Below, piece by piece: positions 32,559 to 41,302 of a DNA stretch of 45,058 nucleotides. Positions within the stretch are counted from its first letter, which is position 1. The number at the start of each line of letters is the position of its first letter. The DNA lies in the NCBI RefSeq assembly GCF_000188195.1, contig NZ_GL831047.1, forward strand, positions 39,205 through 84,262, given 5' to 3'. The stretch comes from Succinatimonas hippei YIT 12066. GTDB lineage: Bacteria; Pseudomonadota; Gammaproteobacteria; Enterobacterales; Succinivibrionaceae. Under the pieces are notes generated by a model that made no database searches, was not told the origin of the DNA, and saw only the letters and a program-made list of their open reading frames with translations. Position numbers and translations under genes: made by a program.

Positions 32559-33203
32559 TTAATCATCTTCTGACGGATATTGTAAGAAGAGTTTGCGCTC
32601 AAGACGCAGGAACTGATAGGCCTTTGTGTCTTTTGCATTCATCGGATCGTATTTGCCGTAACGGATTTGGCGCAGCAGATCACGATCTTCATCAGAGATG
32701 GCGTCGCTTGCTTTAATGTATTGGCGGATAAAGTCACCGGCTAAGAGCTTATCCCACGGGTAAACGGTGGAAATGGAGCGAAGAATCAGCATGGAAAGCG
32801 TGTCGACGCTGATAACGCATTTTTCAGATAATTTATCAAGGAAATGCTCAAAGTTATGATAATCGTCAGCATAAGCGTAAAACGGTAGTGAAGAACTTAC
32901 TGCACCGTCTAAATATTCAATGGTACAGGTGCCATCACCGTTGACGCGGATAAATGCCGGGGTCAATTCGGCTTTGGCACAGTGATCTTTAATTTGCTGC
33001 CTGACGCTGTCATCCTCGCATAAAAGCAAGGGCTTTTGGTTCATGAGTGCTAAAACTTCAAGCACGTCATCAATGCCGCAAGTCTCAACTTCTTCTTTAG
33101 TAACGAAAACACATAATTGGGCATTGAGCGGATTTTCAGGCGGACGCATTATTTTATGAGCATCCGGCGGGCAATCAGGATGCATTCTTTCAATCTGGGA
33201 CAT
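32559..33203 (-). CDS. Hypothetical acidic protein, family not recognised
   Basis: The predicted product has 214 residues from the ATG at 33201-33203, which has AAGGAG at 33211-33216; a TTG two codons earlier overlaps that spacing and is not preferred. No signal peptide or membrane segment is visible, so it should be cytoplasmic. Visible traits: a Cys-containing N-terminus (MHPDCPPDAHK), an alpha/beta-looking first half (LCVFVTKEEVE, KPLLLCEDDS), then a helix-rich second half ending FLRLERKLFLQYPSEDD. Acidic residues dominate. It precedes dapE, perhaps as a two-gene unit. I do not assign a function. Confidence 0.7.
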   Translation of the reverse strand: MSQIERMHPDCPPDAHKIMRPPENPLNAQLCVFVTKEEVETCGIDDVLEVLALMNQKPLLLCEDDSVRQQIKDHCAKAELTPAFIRVNGDGTCTIEYLDGAVSSSLPFYAYADDYHNFEHFLDKLSEKCVISVDTLSMLILRSISTVYPWDKLLAGDFIRQYIKASDAISDEDRDLLRQIRYGKYDPMNAKDTKAYQFLRLERKLFLQYPSEDD

Positions 33204-33702
33204 GTTCAACTCCTTTTGGTTAAGCCGTATTGTAGCAAAAGTTTGTACTTGATGCAGATAAGAGAAAAGGTAGAGTTTTTATATGTTTATTCGGGCGTGG
33301 TATGTTTGCTTGTGGATGCCGTATTTAAAACGAGAGTTGTTTCGCACTTTTACGTACTAATCTGCATTTTTTAAATGTTGCTAAGTCTTTGCTAATTTAT
33401 TAAATTTAAACCATAGAAATATATATTAAATTTAAGTCTTTTGACAAAAATTATGTTCTTTGAAAACTTAGACTGATTTTAGTTTAGAACTTGATATTTG
33501 TAATTATTCGCTGGCGCTATCTTTTGGCATAGATACATTTTTTTATTTTCTGCGGTATTTGTTTTTACGGTGTTTTCTTTGTCTAAGAAACTATTATTGA
33601 TTAGAAATACATTCTTTACTTAAATCAAATAAGTTTTTGATGATTTTTGCTAAATGCTTAAATTCAGAATTTTTGCTGCAAAAGATGTTAAGAGACAATT
33701 GT
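33204..33702. other. Intergenic region upstream of the RND efflux genes
   Basis: About 500 A/T-rich bases hold no supported gene and no regulator. Elements seen: ATGCAGAT (near 33251) and its inverted copy ATCTGCAT (near 33360), a repeated ATTAAATTTAA (near 33400 and 33424), and a TTGACA at 33441-33446 without a good -10 at 17 bases. The efflux promoter should be here. Confidence 0.45.
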
Positions 33703-34848
33703 ATGCCGAAGAATGTACAAAAACTGATCTATATCTTTTTAACGGGGTTTTGTTGTCTGTTTGTTAATGCATGTGACACAGATAGAGCGGCAACAGCAAT
33801 TCAGAATACTGCTGTTTATAGTGTTAAAGCTCAAACCGTACAAATACGGGATGTTATTCAGTCTTTTAGTTTAAACGGGCGTGTTTATGCCTACGCCAGA
33901 GCAGATGTCAGACCTCAGGTAAGCGGAGTTGTTAAAGAACGTTTATTTGTCGAAGGTTCTTTGGTTAAAAAAGGAGAGCCGCTTTATCAAATTGATGATG
34001 CTTTATATAAAGCGGAATATGACTATGCTAAAGCAGCTTTAAACAAGGCCTCCGATCAAAGAAAACAAGCCTACAGAAATTTACGGCGCTATGAAAAACT
34101 TGTAGCACAGCATGCGGTAAGTCGTCAGGATTATGAAGACAGGTTGTTAGACTACGCTTTGTCAGTTGATGATGAAAAATTGGCGCAGGCTGAGCTTGAT
34201 GAGACTGCTGTTACTCTTGAATATACTAAAGTCAGAGCTCCGATATCAGGAAGGATTGGAAAAAGCAATATTACGGCCGGAGCTTTAGTTACTGAAAATC
34301 AAAGTGAGGTTTTAGCATCAATTATTGATTTATCTAAAGTTTATGTGGATGTGCAGCAGTCAGCGTCACAGTGGAGAACTTTTAGACAGCAAATTCTAAA
34401 CGGAGATTTAGTCAGTAATCACAAGCAAAATGAGGAAGTTATTTTATTTTTTGATGACGGCAGTCAATACCCTATTAAAGGTAAATTATCTTTAACTGAA
34501 GTGCAGGTTGATGAAGCATCTGGTAACGTTACTTTAAGAGCGGTTTTTGATAATCCCGAGCAAATATTATTGCCGGGAATGGCGGTTAGAGCACATTTTG
34601 CCGGGCCTATAAAAAAAGATGCGGTGGTAGTGCCTGCAGCTTCAGTAACGCAGGATTCAGCCGGGCGTTCTTACGTTTTTGTTATTGATGAGGAAAATAA
34701 AGTAAAGCGTCAGGAAATATTCACTCAAGGTTTGTGTGATTTCGGGTGGATTATTTTAAGCGGAGTTAAGCCAGGAGATAAAATCGCCGTTAACGGCACG
34801 CAAAAATTGAAAACGGGCATGATCGTCTCAATTGAAGGGGACGCATAA
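33703..34848 (+). CDS. RND efflux periplasmic adaptor (AcrA/MexA family), lipoprotein
   Basis: This 381-residue membrane-fusion protein joins the inner-membrane pump to an outer-membrane channel. The ATG at 33703 is chosen because it starts a lipoprotein signal (MPKNVQKLIYIFLTGFCCLF, lipobox VNAC, Cys24); the frame extends 22 codons upstream without signal features. Family parts: PQVSGVVKERLFVEGSLVKKGEPLYQID (lipoyl half), a coiled-coil hairpin near 105-170 (KAALNKASDQRKQAYRN), then TKVRAPISGRIGKS and GMAVRAHF. It is followed after one base by the pump gene. No TolC-type gene or local repressor is in the window. Confidence 0.9.
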   Translation: MPKNVQKLIYIFLTGFCCLFVNACDTDRAATAIQNTAVYSVKAQTVQIRDVIQSFSLNGRVYAYARADVRPQVSGVVKERLFVEGSLVKKGEPLYQIDDALYKAEYDYAKAALNKASDQRKQAYRNLRRYEKLVAQHAVSRQDYEDRLLDYALSVDDEKLAQAELDETAVTLEYTKVRAPISGRIGKSNITAGALVTENQSEVLASIIDLSKVYVDVQQSASQWRTFRQQILNGDLVSNHKQNEEVILFFDDGSQYPIKGKLSLTEVQVDEASGNVTLRAVFDNPEQILLPGMAVRAHFAGPIKKDAVVVPAASVTQDSAGRSYVFVIDEENKVKRQEIFTQGLCDFGWIILSGVKPGDKIAVNGTQKLKTGMIVSIEGDA

Positions 34849-34849
34849 G

Positions 34850-37800
34850 ATGTTAAGTAAGTTTTTTATCGATCGTCCGGTTTTATCTTGGGTTATAGCG
34901 CTTTTAACCGTAATTTTAGGTTTAATAGTTCTGCCTTCTTTAAAGCTGTCGCGTTTTCCTGACATTGCCCCGCCTACCATCAGTATTTCTTTGTCATATC
35001 CGGGAGCCTCTGCCGAAACATTGGAAAATTCGGTGGCGCAGGTAGTAGAGCAGCAGATGACAGGCCTTGATAATTTGCTTTATTTTAATACGACGGTAAA
35101 TTCTGAAGGTAATGTTAATGTACGCTTTTCTTTTGATCAGTCGGTAAATCCGGATGTGGCGCAGATGCAGGTTCAAAATCGCTTTGATATGGCGATGTCC
35201 AAGCTTCCTGATGAAGTTCAGCAAAACGGCGTACGCATTCGCAAGGTGTCAGAAGACGTATTGCAGAATATTGCCTTTTACACTAAGGACGGATCTTTAA
35301 CTCAGGAGGATATCGGTGATTTTATCGTTTCGGTTTTGCAGGATCCGATTTCTCGTTTAAACGGTGTGGGCGATGTTAATGTTCGCGGATCGCAGTACGC
35401 AATGCGTATTTGGCTTGATCAGGATAAATTGCATTTTTATTCATTAACGCCGCAGGATGTGGTCAATGCGATTGAAGCGCAAAACAAGCAGATTTCAGTA
35501 GGTCAGGTGGGAGCAATGCCGGCAGTTCCCGGGCAGCAGCTGAACGTAGTTGTAAAATCTCGCCATATGCTTGAGACTCCAGAAGAATTTGAGAACATCT
35601 TGCTAAAAAGTGATGAAATCGGCGGTACCGTTTATATAAAAGATGTCGCAAAAGTCGAGAAGGGGCGGGCAAGTTATACCGTTTTTGCCAACTACAATCA
35701 TTTGCCTATGGCTTCTTTGGAGATTAATCTTACCGAGGGCTCCAATGCAGTTGAGACCGCTAATCGTATAGCGGCAGAGCTTGAAAGATTGCGTCCGCTT
35801 TTTCCTGAATCGCTTGAGTACGTAATTCCTTATGATACCGTGCCCTTTGTTAAAGCTTCTTTGTATGAAGTAGGAAAAACTTTAGTTGAAGCTCTTATTT
35901 TGGTGTCGCTGGTTATTCTGCTTTTTTTACGTGACATCCGCTCAACGCTGGTGGTAACTATTACCATTCCGATTGTGTTGTGTGCAACTGTTGTAGTTTT
36001 ATATTTTTTCGGTTATTCGATAAACACTCTTACCATGTTTGCGATGGTTCTTGCTATAGGTCTTTTGGTGGATGATGCAATCGTGGTGGTGGAAAACGTC
36101 AACCGGCTTATTTATAAGTTTGCGCTTACTCCGTATGAGGCAGCCGTTCGCTCGATGCAGGAAATTTCATCGGCTCTTTTCGGGGTCGGTTTGGTGATAG
36201 CGGCGGTTTTTGTACCTATGAGCTTTTTCGGCGGAGCTGCCGGCAATATTTATCGTCAATTCTCGGTTACTATCGTAAGCGCGATGTTAATGTCGATTGT
36301 TACTGCTTTGGTAGTTACTCCGTCACTTTGCGCTTCAATTTTAAAAGTAAGGCATCGTAATCCGCATAAACGAGCAAAAAAAGGCGTTTTATCTTTATTT
36401 GATACGGCTTTTTCACGCCTTACTTCAGCTTACACAAAAAGCGTTAACTTAGTTCTTCACTATAAAAAGACCGTAATGCTGCTGCTTGCCTTTTTATCTG
36501 TTGCCTGCGTCGGTTTGTTTAGTATTATTCCGTCTTCGTTTTTACCGATAGACGATCAAGGCATTATGTCGGTCAAAATTACTTTGCCTACCGGATCTAC
36601 TAATGAAATGACCGAAAAAGTAGGTTATATGGTAGAGGATTATTTTTTAACCAAAGAGAGTAAATATGTAGAAGGTATTATGTTGACCCTAGGTCACGGC
36701 AGCGGAGGAGCTTTCGGACAGTCGACGGCAACGGCCAACGTAAAATTGGTGCCATGGGAACAGCGTGAGGAAGATGAAGGCAGTGCTCAGGCCATTTTGG
36801 CAAGAGCTAAAGCTTATTTTGATACTATTCCGGACGCTAAAATTACGGTATCTTTGCCAAGTTCGATTCGCGGTATGGGCGGATCATCTGGTTTTCAGGT
36901 CAATGTGCAGAATTTAATGGGTAATTCCCATGAGCAGTTTATGCAGGATATTGATGACATAATCGATATTGCCAATGCCGATCCGATGCTCTATAACGTC
37001 AGAACCAACGTTCTTGATGATTCAAAACAGCTTGAGGTCGTATTAGACGACAGGCTGATTAAGCTTTATCATCTTGATTCTGATAATGTTAATTCGAATC
37101 TATCCATTGCCTGGGGTGGCAAATACGTCAATGATTTTATTGACAGAGGACGCATCAAAAAAGTTTATGTGCAGTCAATGCCGCAATTTCGATCAATGCC
37201 TGAAGATTTGTCGCGTCTTTATTTTAAAAACGATGAAGGCAAGATGGTGGGATTTGATTCCATCGGATCTTATAAATGGACTTTCGGTCCGCAGCAGTTA
37301 AATCGATTTAACGGAACGTCTTCAATTTTTATCGAAGGAGATTCAGCATCAGGCGTGAGCTCGGGACAGGCGATGGATGCAATTGCCAAGGTTATAAGCT
37401 CTCATCCCGGACAGTATAGCTACGCCTGGAGCGGAGCCTCATATCAGGAGCAGCTTACCGGTTCTCATACACAATTCTTGTTTGCCATTTCTGCTCTTAT
37501 CGTCTTTCTTTGTCTTGCTGCGCTTTATGAAAGCTGGTCGATTCCTTTTGCGGTGATTATGATAATTCCGGTAGGTGCGTTTGGTGCTTTGGGTCTTGTA
37601 TGGTTGCGCGGCATTGAGAATGATATTTATCTTCAGGTCGGATTATTAACTACAGGCGGACTTGCAGCAAAAAATGCAATTTTGATTGTGGAATACGCAC
37701 ATCAATTCCGTATGCGCGGACAAACTTTGTTAAAGTCTGCAAAACAAGCTGCGGCACTGCGCTTCCGTCCGATTATTATGACTTCTGCAGCTTTCTTATT

Positions 37801-37990
37801 AGGTGTGATGCCACTTTTGGCGGCAGATGGAGCCGGTGCATCAAGTCAGCAGTCAATCGGAACCGGAGTAATAGGCGGAACTTTGTCTGCTACCGTTTTA
37901 GGTGTTTTGATGGTGCCGGTTTTCTTTGTTTGCGTAAGTCTTTTATTTGATGAGAAATTAAGAAAAAGAGCTTTTAAGTGGAAGAGGTAA
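34850..37990 (+). CDS. RND multidrug efflux pump, HAE-1 type (AcrB/MexB family)
   Basis: The 1046-residue inner-membrane proton/drug antiporter is near the AcrB length (1049). N-terminal LSKFFIDRPVLSWVIALLTV is typical. Proton-relay residues are in place: Asp408 and Asp409 (GLLVDDAIVVVENV) and Lys941 (GGLAAKNAILIVEY), matching AcrB Asp407, Asp408 and Lys940. There are twelve predicted membrane helices in the usual two halves with large periplasmic loops. AAGGGG at 34835-34840 precedes the ATG; the first 16 bases of a longer frame overlap the adaptor gene. Specificity is unknown (biocides, bile salts or drugs). Confidence 0.95.
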   Translation: MLSKFFIDRPVLSWVIALLTVILGLIVLPSLKLSRFPDIAPPTISISLSYPGASAETLENSVAQVVEQQMTGLDNLLYFNTTVNSEGNVNVRFSFDQSVNPDVAQMQVQNRFDMAMSKLPDEVQQNGVRIRKVSEDVLQNIAFYTKDGSLTQEDIGDFIVSVLQDPISRLNGVGDVNVRGSQYAMRIWLDQDKLHFYSLTPQDVVNAIEAQNKQISVGQVGAMPAVPGQQLNVVVKSRHMLETPEEFENILLKSDEIGGTVYIKDVAKVEKGRASYTVFANYNHLPMASLEINLTEGSNAVETANRIAAELERLRPLFPESLEYVIPYDTVPFVKASLYEVGKTLVEALILVSLVILLFLRDIRSTLVVTITIPIVLCATVVVLYFFGYSINTLTMFAMVLAIGLLVDDAIVVVENVNRLIYKFALTPYEAAVRSMQEISSALFGVGLVIAAVFVPMSFFGGAAGNIYRQFSVTIVSAMLMSIVTALVVTPSLCASILKVRHRNPHKRAKKGVLSLFDTAFSRLTSAYTKSVNLVLHYKKTVMLLLAFLSVACVGLFSIIPSSFLPIDDQGIMSVKITLPTGSTNEMTEKVGYMVEDYFLTKESKYVEGIMLTLGHGSGGAFGQSTATANVKLVPWEQREEDEGSAQAILARAKAYFDTIPDAKITVSLPSSIRGMGGSSGFQVNVQNLMGNSHEQFMQDIDDIIDIANADPMLYNVRTNVLDDSKQLEVVLDDRLIKLYHLDSDNVNSNLSIAWGGKYVNDFIDRGRIKKVYVQSMPQFRSMPEDLSRLYFKNDEGKMVGFDSIGSYKWTFGPQQLNRFNGTSSIFIEGDSASGVSSGQAMDAIAKVISSHPGQYSYAWSGASYQEQLTGSHTQFLFAISALIVFLCLAALYESWSIPFAVIMIIPVGAFGALGLVWLRGIENDIYLQVGLLTTGGLAAKNAILIVEYAHQFRMRGQTLLKSAKQAAALRFRPIIMTSAAFLLGVMPLLAADGAGASSQQSIGTGVIGGTLSATVLGVLMVPVFFVCVSLLFDEKLRKRAFKWKR

Positions 37991-38350
37991 GGTTAAATTA
38001 TTTGGAAAGCTGATTTTTTGGTCATTTCAAAAGCATCAAAGCCGACAAAAGATAAGATGCAGCTTTCCAAATGACTTTTTCACTATATTATCGTTAATTT
38101 AGATTGATCTTAAAAATAGGATTATGGATAGGTTTTTGTTTAAAAAACTATATGTTCATATTGGAAAGAAATTTTGACTGTGTACGTAATTTTTTTGTCT
38201 CTTACTGAAATAAATCTGCTGATATAGAGCTTAATTGAGGTTTTTTTGTGCTTTATGCTTGAATGATAGCGCTATTTCCATGTTTTTGGGTAAAATAGCA
38301 GGCTACAGGTTTTTATTTTAGTATACAGATTTTATTTTGAGGTTTATTAA
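37991..38350. other. Intergenic region between the RND pump and proQ
   Basis: This 360-base stretch contains the long-loop inverted repeat at 38000-38072 and then A/T-rich DNA with the proQ promoter somewhere before 38350. No ORF is supported. TGAGG lies just before the GTG start of proQ. Confidence 0.5.
38000..38078 (+). terminator. Long-loop inverted repeat after the RND pump gene
   Basis: ATTTGGAAAGCTG (38000-38012) and CAGCTTTCCAAAT (38060-38072) form a perfect 13-bp stem around a 47-nt loop, followed by GACTTTTT. Position and T tract fit a terminator for the efflux operon, but the loop is unusually long, so it could instead be a small RNA or the edge of a repeat element. Confidence 0.5.
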
Positions 38351-39130
38351 GTGGAAAATCAGGAAAAGAGAATTGAAACTGAAGTTGTAGCTGAAGCACA
38401 GACAGCAAAAGCAGATTCTGCTTTGCCGGAGACGGATAAAGATCCGCAGGCTATGCGCCGCGAAAGCATTCAAAAAGCAATAACTGTTCTATGCGAGAAG
38501 TTCCCTAAGGCTTTTTCTTTAAAACAAGAAGAAATTAAGCCTCTTAAAATCGGTATCATTAATGATTTAAAGGAAAAAATTAGTGAACTTGACGGGATTT
38601 CTTTATCTAAGATCCGAGCTGCCGTACGCAAGTATACATATTCGATACAGTATCTTGATGTGGTGAAGGAAGGAGCTAAACGCGTTGATCTTGACGGCAA
38701 TGAAGTTTCTGAAGTTACCAAAGAACACGAAGATTATTCTCAGGAGCAAAAGAAACTCGTTTTAGAAAAGCTAAAAGAGCAAAGCAAGCTTAAATTAAAG
38801 ATAAATAAGCCTAAATTTGCCAAAAATGACAAGAAACCCGGATTTAAAGGCGGATTTAAGCCCAAGAACAAGAAAGTGGTAAGCGAAGTAAGAGTTAAAC
38901 GTCGCTTTACTTTTACAAAACCGGCTTCTAACGTAAAACCGGTTAATGCACCGGTTCAGGCTAAAGTTGAAGATTTGGTAAAAGGTACTTCCGTTCTCGT
39001 TTCAAGCAATAATCGTTTCGTAAAAGGATCGGTAAGCGAAGAGCCGAAGCTGAATACAGTTACTATTACTCTTGATACCGGTTTAACGGTTTGCGTCCCG
39101 GTAGCACGTGTGATGCTTAGAAAGGAATAA
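38351..39130 (+). CDS. proQ: RNA chaperone ProQ
   Basis: The 259-residue FinO/ProQ-family RNA-binding protein acts on structured 3' ends and sRNAs. The FinO domain (about 35-135) shows FPKAFSLKQEEIKPLKIGIINDL and IRAAVRKYTYSIQYLDVVKEGAKRVDLDG. A basic linker (KPKFAKNDKKPGFKGGFKPK) follows, then the C-terminal Tudor-like domain (about 208-257). The start is a GTG with TGAGG upstream. It is followed 14 bases later by prc, as in E. coli. An acidic N-terminal extension of about 35 residues precedes the FinO domain. Confidence 0.93.
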   Translation: MENQEKRIETEVVAEAQTAKADSALPETDKDPQAMRRESIQKAITVLCEKFPKAFSLKQEEIKPLKIGIINDLKEKISELDGISLSKIRAAVRKYTYSIQYLDVVKEGAKRVDLDGNEVSEVTKEHEDYSQEQKKLVLEKLKEQSKLKLKINKPKFAKNDKKPGFKGGFKPKNKKVVSEVRVKRRFTFTKPASNVKPVNAPVQAKVEDLVKGTSVLVSSNNRFVKGSVSEEPKLNTVTITLDTGLTVCVPVARVMLRKE

Positions 39131-39144
39131 AAGGATTTGCGAAA

Positions 39145-41247
39145 GTGCGGAAATTAATTTGTGTCGCGGTTGCCGCGGTTTTATCGTCACAGATATTTGT
39201 CTGTGAAGCAAAGCTTAACGTCCCGACAATAGATGATTTGCCAGTACTTTCATTGCAGAACGCTCAAAAAACGGCTTGTTCACGTACGGCCAATTATTTT
39301 TTGCGTGCGCACTATAAGCCTGTTGAGCTAAATAAAGATTTTGCTGATGACATTATTGATCAATATCTTTCTTTTCTTGATTACAACAAAAGCCTGTACA
39401 CGAAAGATGAAATCAGCAAAATTTATCAGAACAGCGATAAGATCCTTGATGCCGTAAGCAAGTGTGATCTCTCTTATCCTTTATCTTTATATAACGATAA
39501 TCTCAAACGCCGTTTTTTAAAGTATTCTTTTTTTGTTGATTACGTTAAAAATCCCGTAGATGTATCAGAAAAAGGACAAGTAGAGATTGATCGCCGCAAG
39601 AGTCCTTATTTTTCTTCTCAAGATGAAATTCGTAAGCAGTGGGTGGCTGAGGTTAAAAACGAATACATCAATCAGGTTTTAAATGATAAAACCGATGAAA
39701 AAGCACGGGAGAGGATAAAACGCCGTTATGAGGCGGCTCTGGGCCGTTTAGCTCAAACTACGTCAGAAGATGCTTTTTCGACTTTTGAAAATGCTTTTGC
39801 CACGGCAATTGATCCGCATACCAGTTATTTAAGCCCCGAAGACAGTGAAAGCTTTAATGATGACATAAATCTTTCTTTAGAGGGAATAGGTGCTGTTTTG
39901 TCATCAGAAGATGAATTTACCGTTATTAATTCTTTAATTCCGGGCTCTCCTGCCGAGCTGTCCAAAAAATTAAAGCCTAAAGATAAAATTGTGGGGGTAA
40001 GACAAGAAGACGGCAGCTATGAAGATATTATCGGATGGCGGCTTACAGATGTCGTAAAGAAAGTTAAAGGCAAGAAAGGCACTAAAGTTACTTTGGAAAT
40101 TGAACGCGGTGAAGGTGCAGGAGCCAAGACTTTTTCTGTTGAGCTTGTTCGCGATAAAATCAAGCTTCAAGAGCGCGCAGCAAAAGGTGAGGTTAAGACT
40201 GTTGACGGTAATAAAGTAGGTGTTATTTCTATCAAGAGTTTTTATACCGATTTAAATAAAGATCTTAAAAAAGAAATAGCTAAATTAAAACGTGCTAAAG
40301 TAAGAGCCATGGTAATTGATCTGCGCTCAAACGGCGGCGGTCTTTTACCCGAAGCTACTTTATCGACAGGTCTTTTTATAAAGGACGGACCTGTCGTGCA
40401 GATTCGAGATGCTGTTGGTAATGTTTTGCCGCAGTATGATGAAGATGCCGGCATCGATTTTGACGGACCTTTGGTGGTTTTGATAAACCGACTTTCCGCA
40501 TCAAGCTCTGAAATCATGGCAGCGGCGCTGCGTGATTACGGTAGGGCAATCATCGTCGGTGATACCTCATTCGGTAAGGGAACCGTTCAGCAAAATCGAC
40601 CTCTTACCAGAGTTTATGATTTTTCCAACGCGGATTTAGGATCGATTCATTACACGATTGCCAAGTTTTATCGTGTATCAGGTCTTTCTACTCAGTTAAA
40701 GGGAGTAAGTCCTGACATCGCTTTTCCTCCTTTAGTCGATGACAGCGAATTCGGCGAGCGCTCGGAGCCTAATGCTTTGGCATGGGATAAAATAGCTCCG
40801 TCTGACTATAAAGGCTTTTTGAATGTTGATGCTTATGTAAACGATTTAACGCGTATGCATGAAGAGCGCATTAAGGATGACGTTGCTTTTAAGATTATGA
40901 AAGAGGATATGGCTCGTTATCTTAAGCTTAAGGCCGAAAAATCTTTGTCCGTAAATTTGGAAGATCGTAAAAAATTGCAGCAGGAAGATGAAGCTTATCG
41001 TCTTAACGCAGTTAACGCCAGACTTAAAAGTATAGGCAAAAAGCCTATCAAAGATATTAAGGATTTACCTGAAGATTTTGAATTTCCCGATGCACTTTTA
41101 GATGAGGCGGCTGCAATTGCTAACGATTTTGCATCTTTAATTGAGCAAAAGCGTTATCTTGCCCGAACCACTCCGATATTTACCCGTTTCTCAGTCTCAT
41201 CCGTTGCTGAAGATCATAAAGCTTCTTCAGGTATTGACAGACAGTAA
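39145..41247 (+). CDS. prc: Tail-specific periplasmic protease
   Basis: The 700-residue S41 C-terminal processing protease is exported to the periplasm (signal peptide MRKLICVAVAAVLSSQIFVCEA). The PDZ domain is at about 238-335 (LSLEGIGAVLSSEDEFTVINSLIPGSPA); the catalytic dyad is Ser453 (LSASSSEIMAAAL) and Lys478 (FGKGTVQQ), 25 residues apart as in E. coli Ser430 and Lys455. The N-terminal helical part (32-230) contains the FLDYNKSLY and DPHTSYL elements. Starts with GTG. It trims proteins such as PBP3 and lipoprotein-regulated hydrolases in relatives. Likely co-transcribed with proQ. Confidence 0.95.
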   Translation: MRKLICVAVAAVLSSQIFVCEAKLNVPTIDDLPVLSLQNAQKTACSRTANYFLRAHYKPVELNKDFADDIIDQYLSFLDYNKSLYTKDEISKIYQNSDKILDAVSKCDLSYPLSLYNDNLKRRFLKYSFFVDYVKNPVDVSEKGQVEIDRRKSPYFSSQDEIRKQWVAEVKNEYINQVLNDKTDEKARERIKRRYEAALGRLAQTTSEDAFSTFENAFATAIDPHTSYLSPEDSESFNDDINLSLEGIGAVLSSEDEFTVINSLIPGSPAELSKKLKPKDKIVGVRQEDGSYEDIIGWRLTDVVKKVKGKKGTKVTLEIERGEGAGAKTFSVELVRDKIKLQERAAKGEVKTVDGNKVGVISIKSFYTDLNKDLKKEIAKLKRAKVRAMVIDLRSNGGGLLPEATLSTGLFIKDGPVVQIRDAVGNVLPQYDEDAGIDFDGPLVVLINRLSASSSEIMAAALRDYGRAIIVGDTSFGKGTVQQNRPLTRVYDFSNADLGSIHYTIAKFYRVSGLSTQLKGVSPDIAFPPLVDDSEFGERSEPNALAWDKIAPSDYKGFLNVDAYVNDLTRMHEERIKDDVAFKIMKEDMARYLKLKAEKSLSVNLEDRKKLQQEDEAYRLNAVNARLKSIGKKPIKDIKDLPEDFEFPDALLDEAAAIANDFASLIEQKRYLARTTPIFTRFSVSSVAEDHKASSGIDRQ

Positions 41248-41256
41248 TACGTTAAA

Positions 41257-41282
41257 AATTGGCAGAGATTATTCTGCCAATT
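41257..41282 (+). terminator. Hairpin between prc and pepN
   Basis: AATTGGCAG (41257-41265) and CTGCCAATT (41274-41282) form a 9-bp stem with an 8-nt loop. Only TTGTTTC follows, so it is a weak terminator or partial block; pepN begins 21 bases later. Confidence 0.55.
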
Positions 41283-41302
41283 GTTTCTATAAAGGAAAAT
41301 CT

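Noticed and set aside
41141-41302. Extended N-terminus of PepN overlapping prc
   Set aside because: The extension has no conservation; the ATG at 41303 has a good ribosome-binding site and restores exact E. coli residue numbering for the active site.
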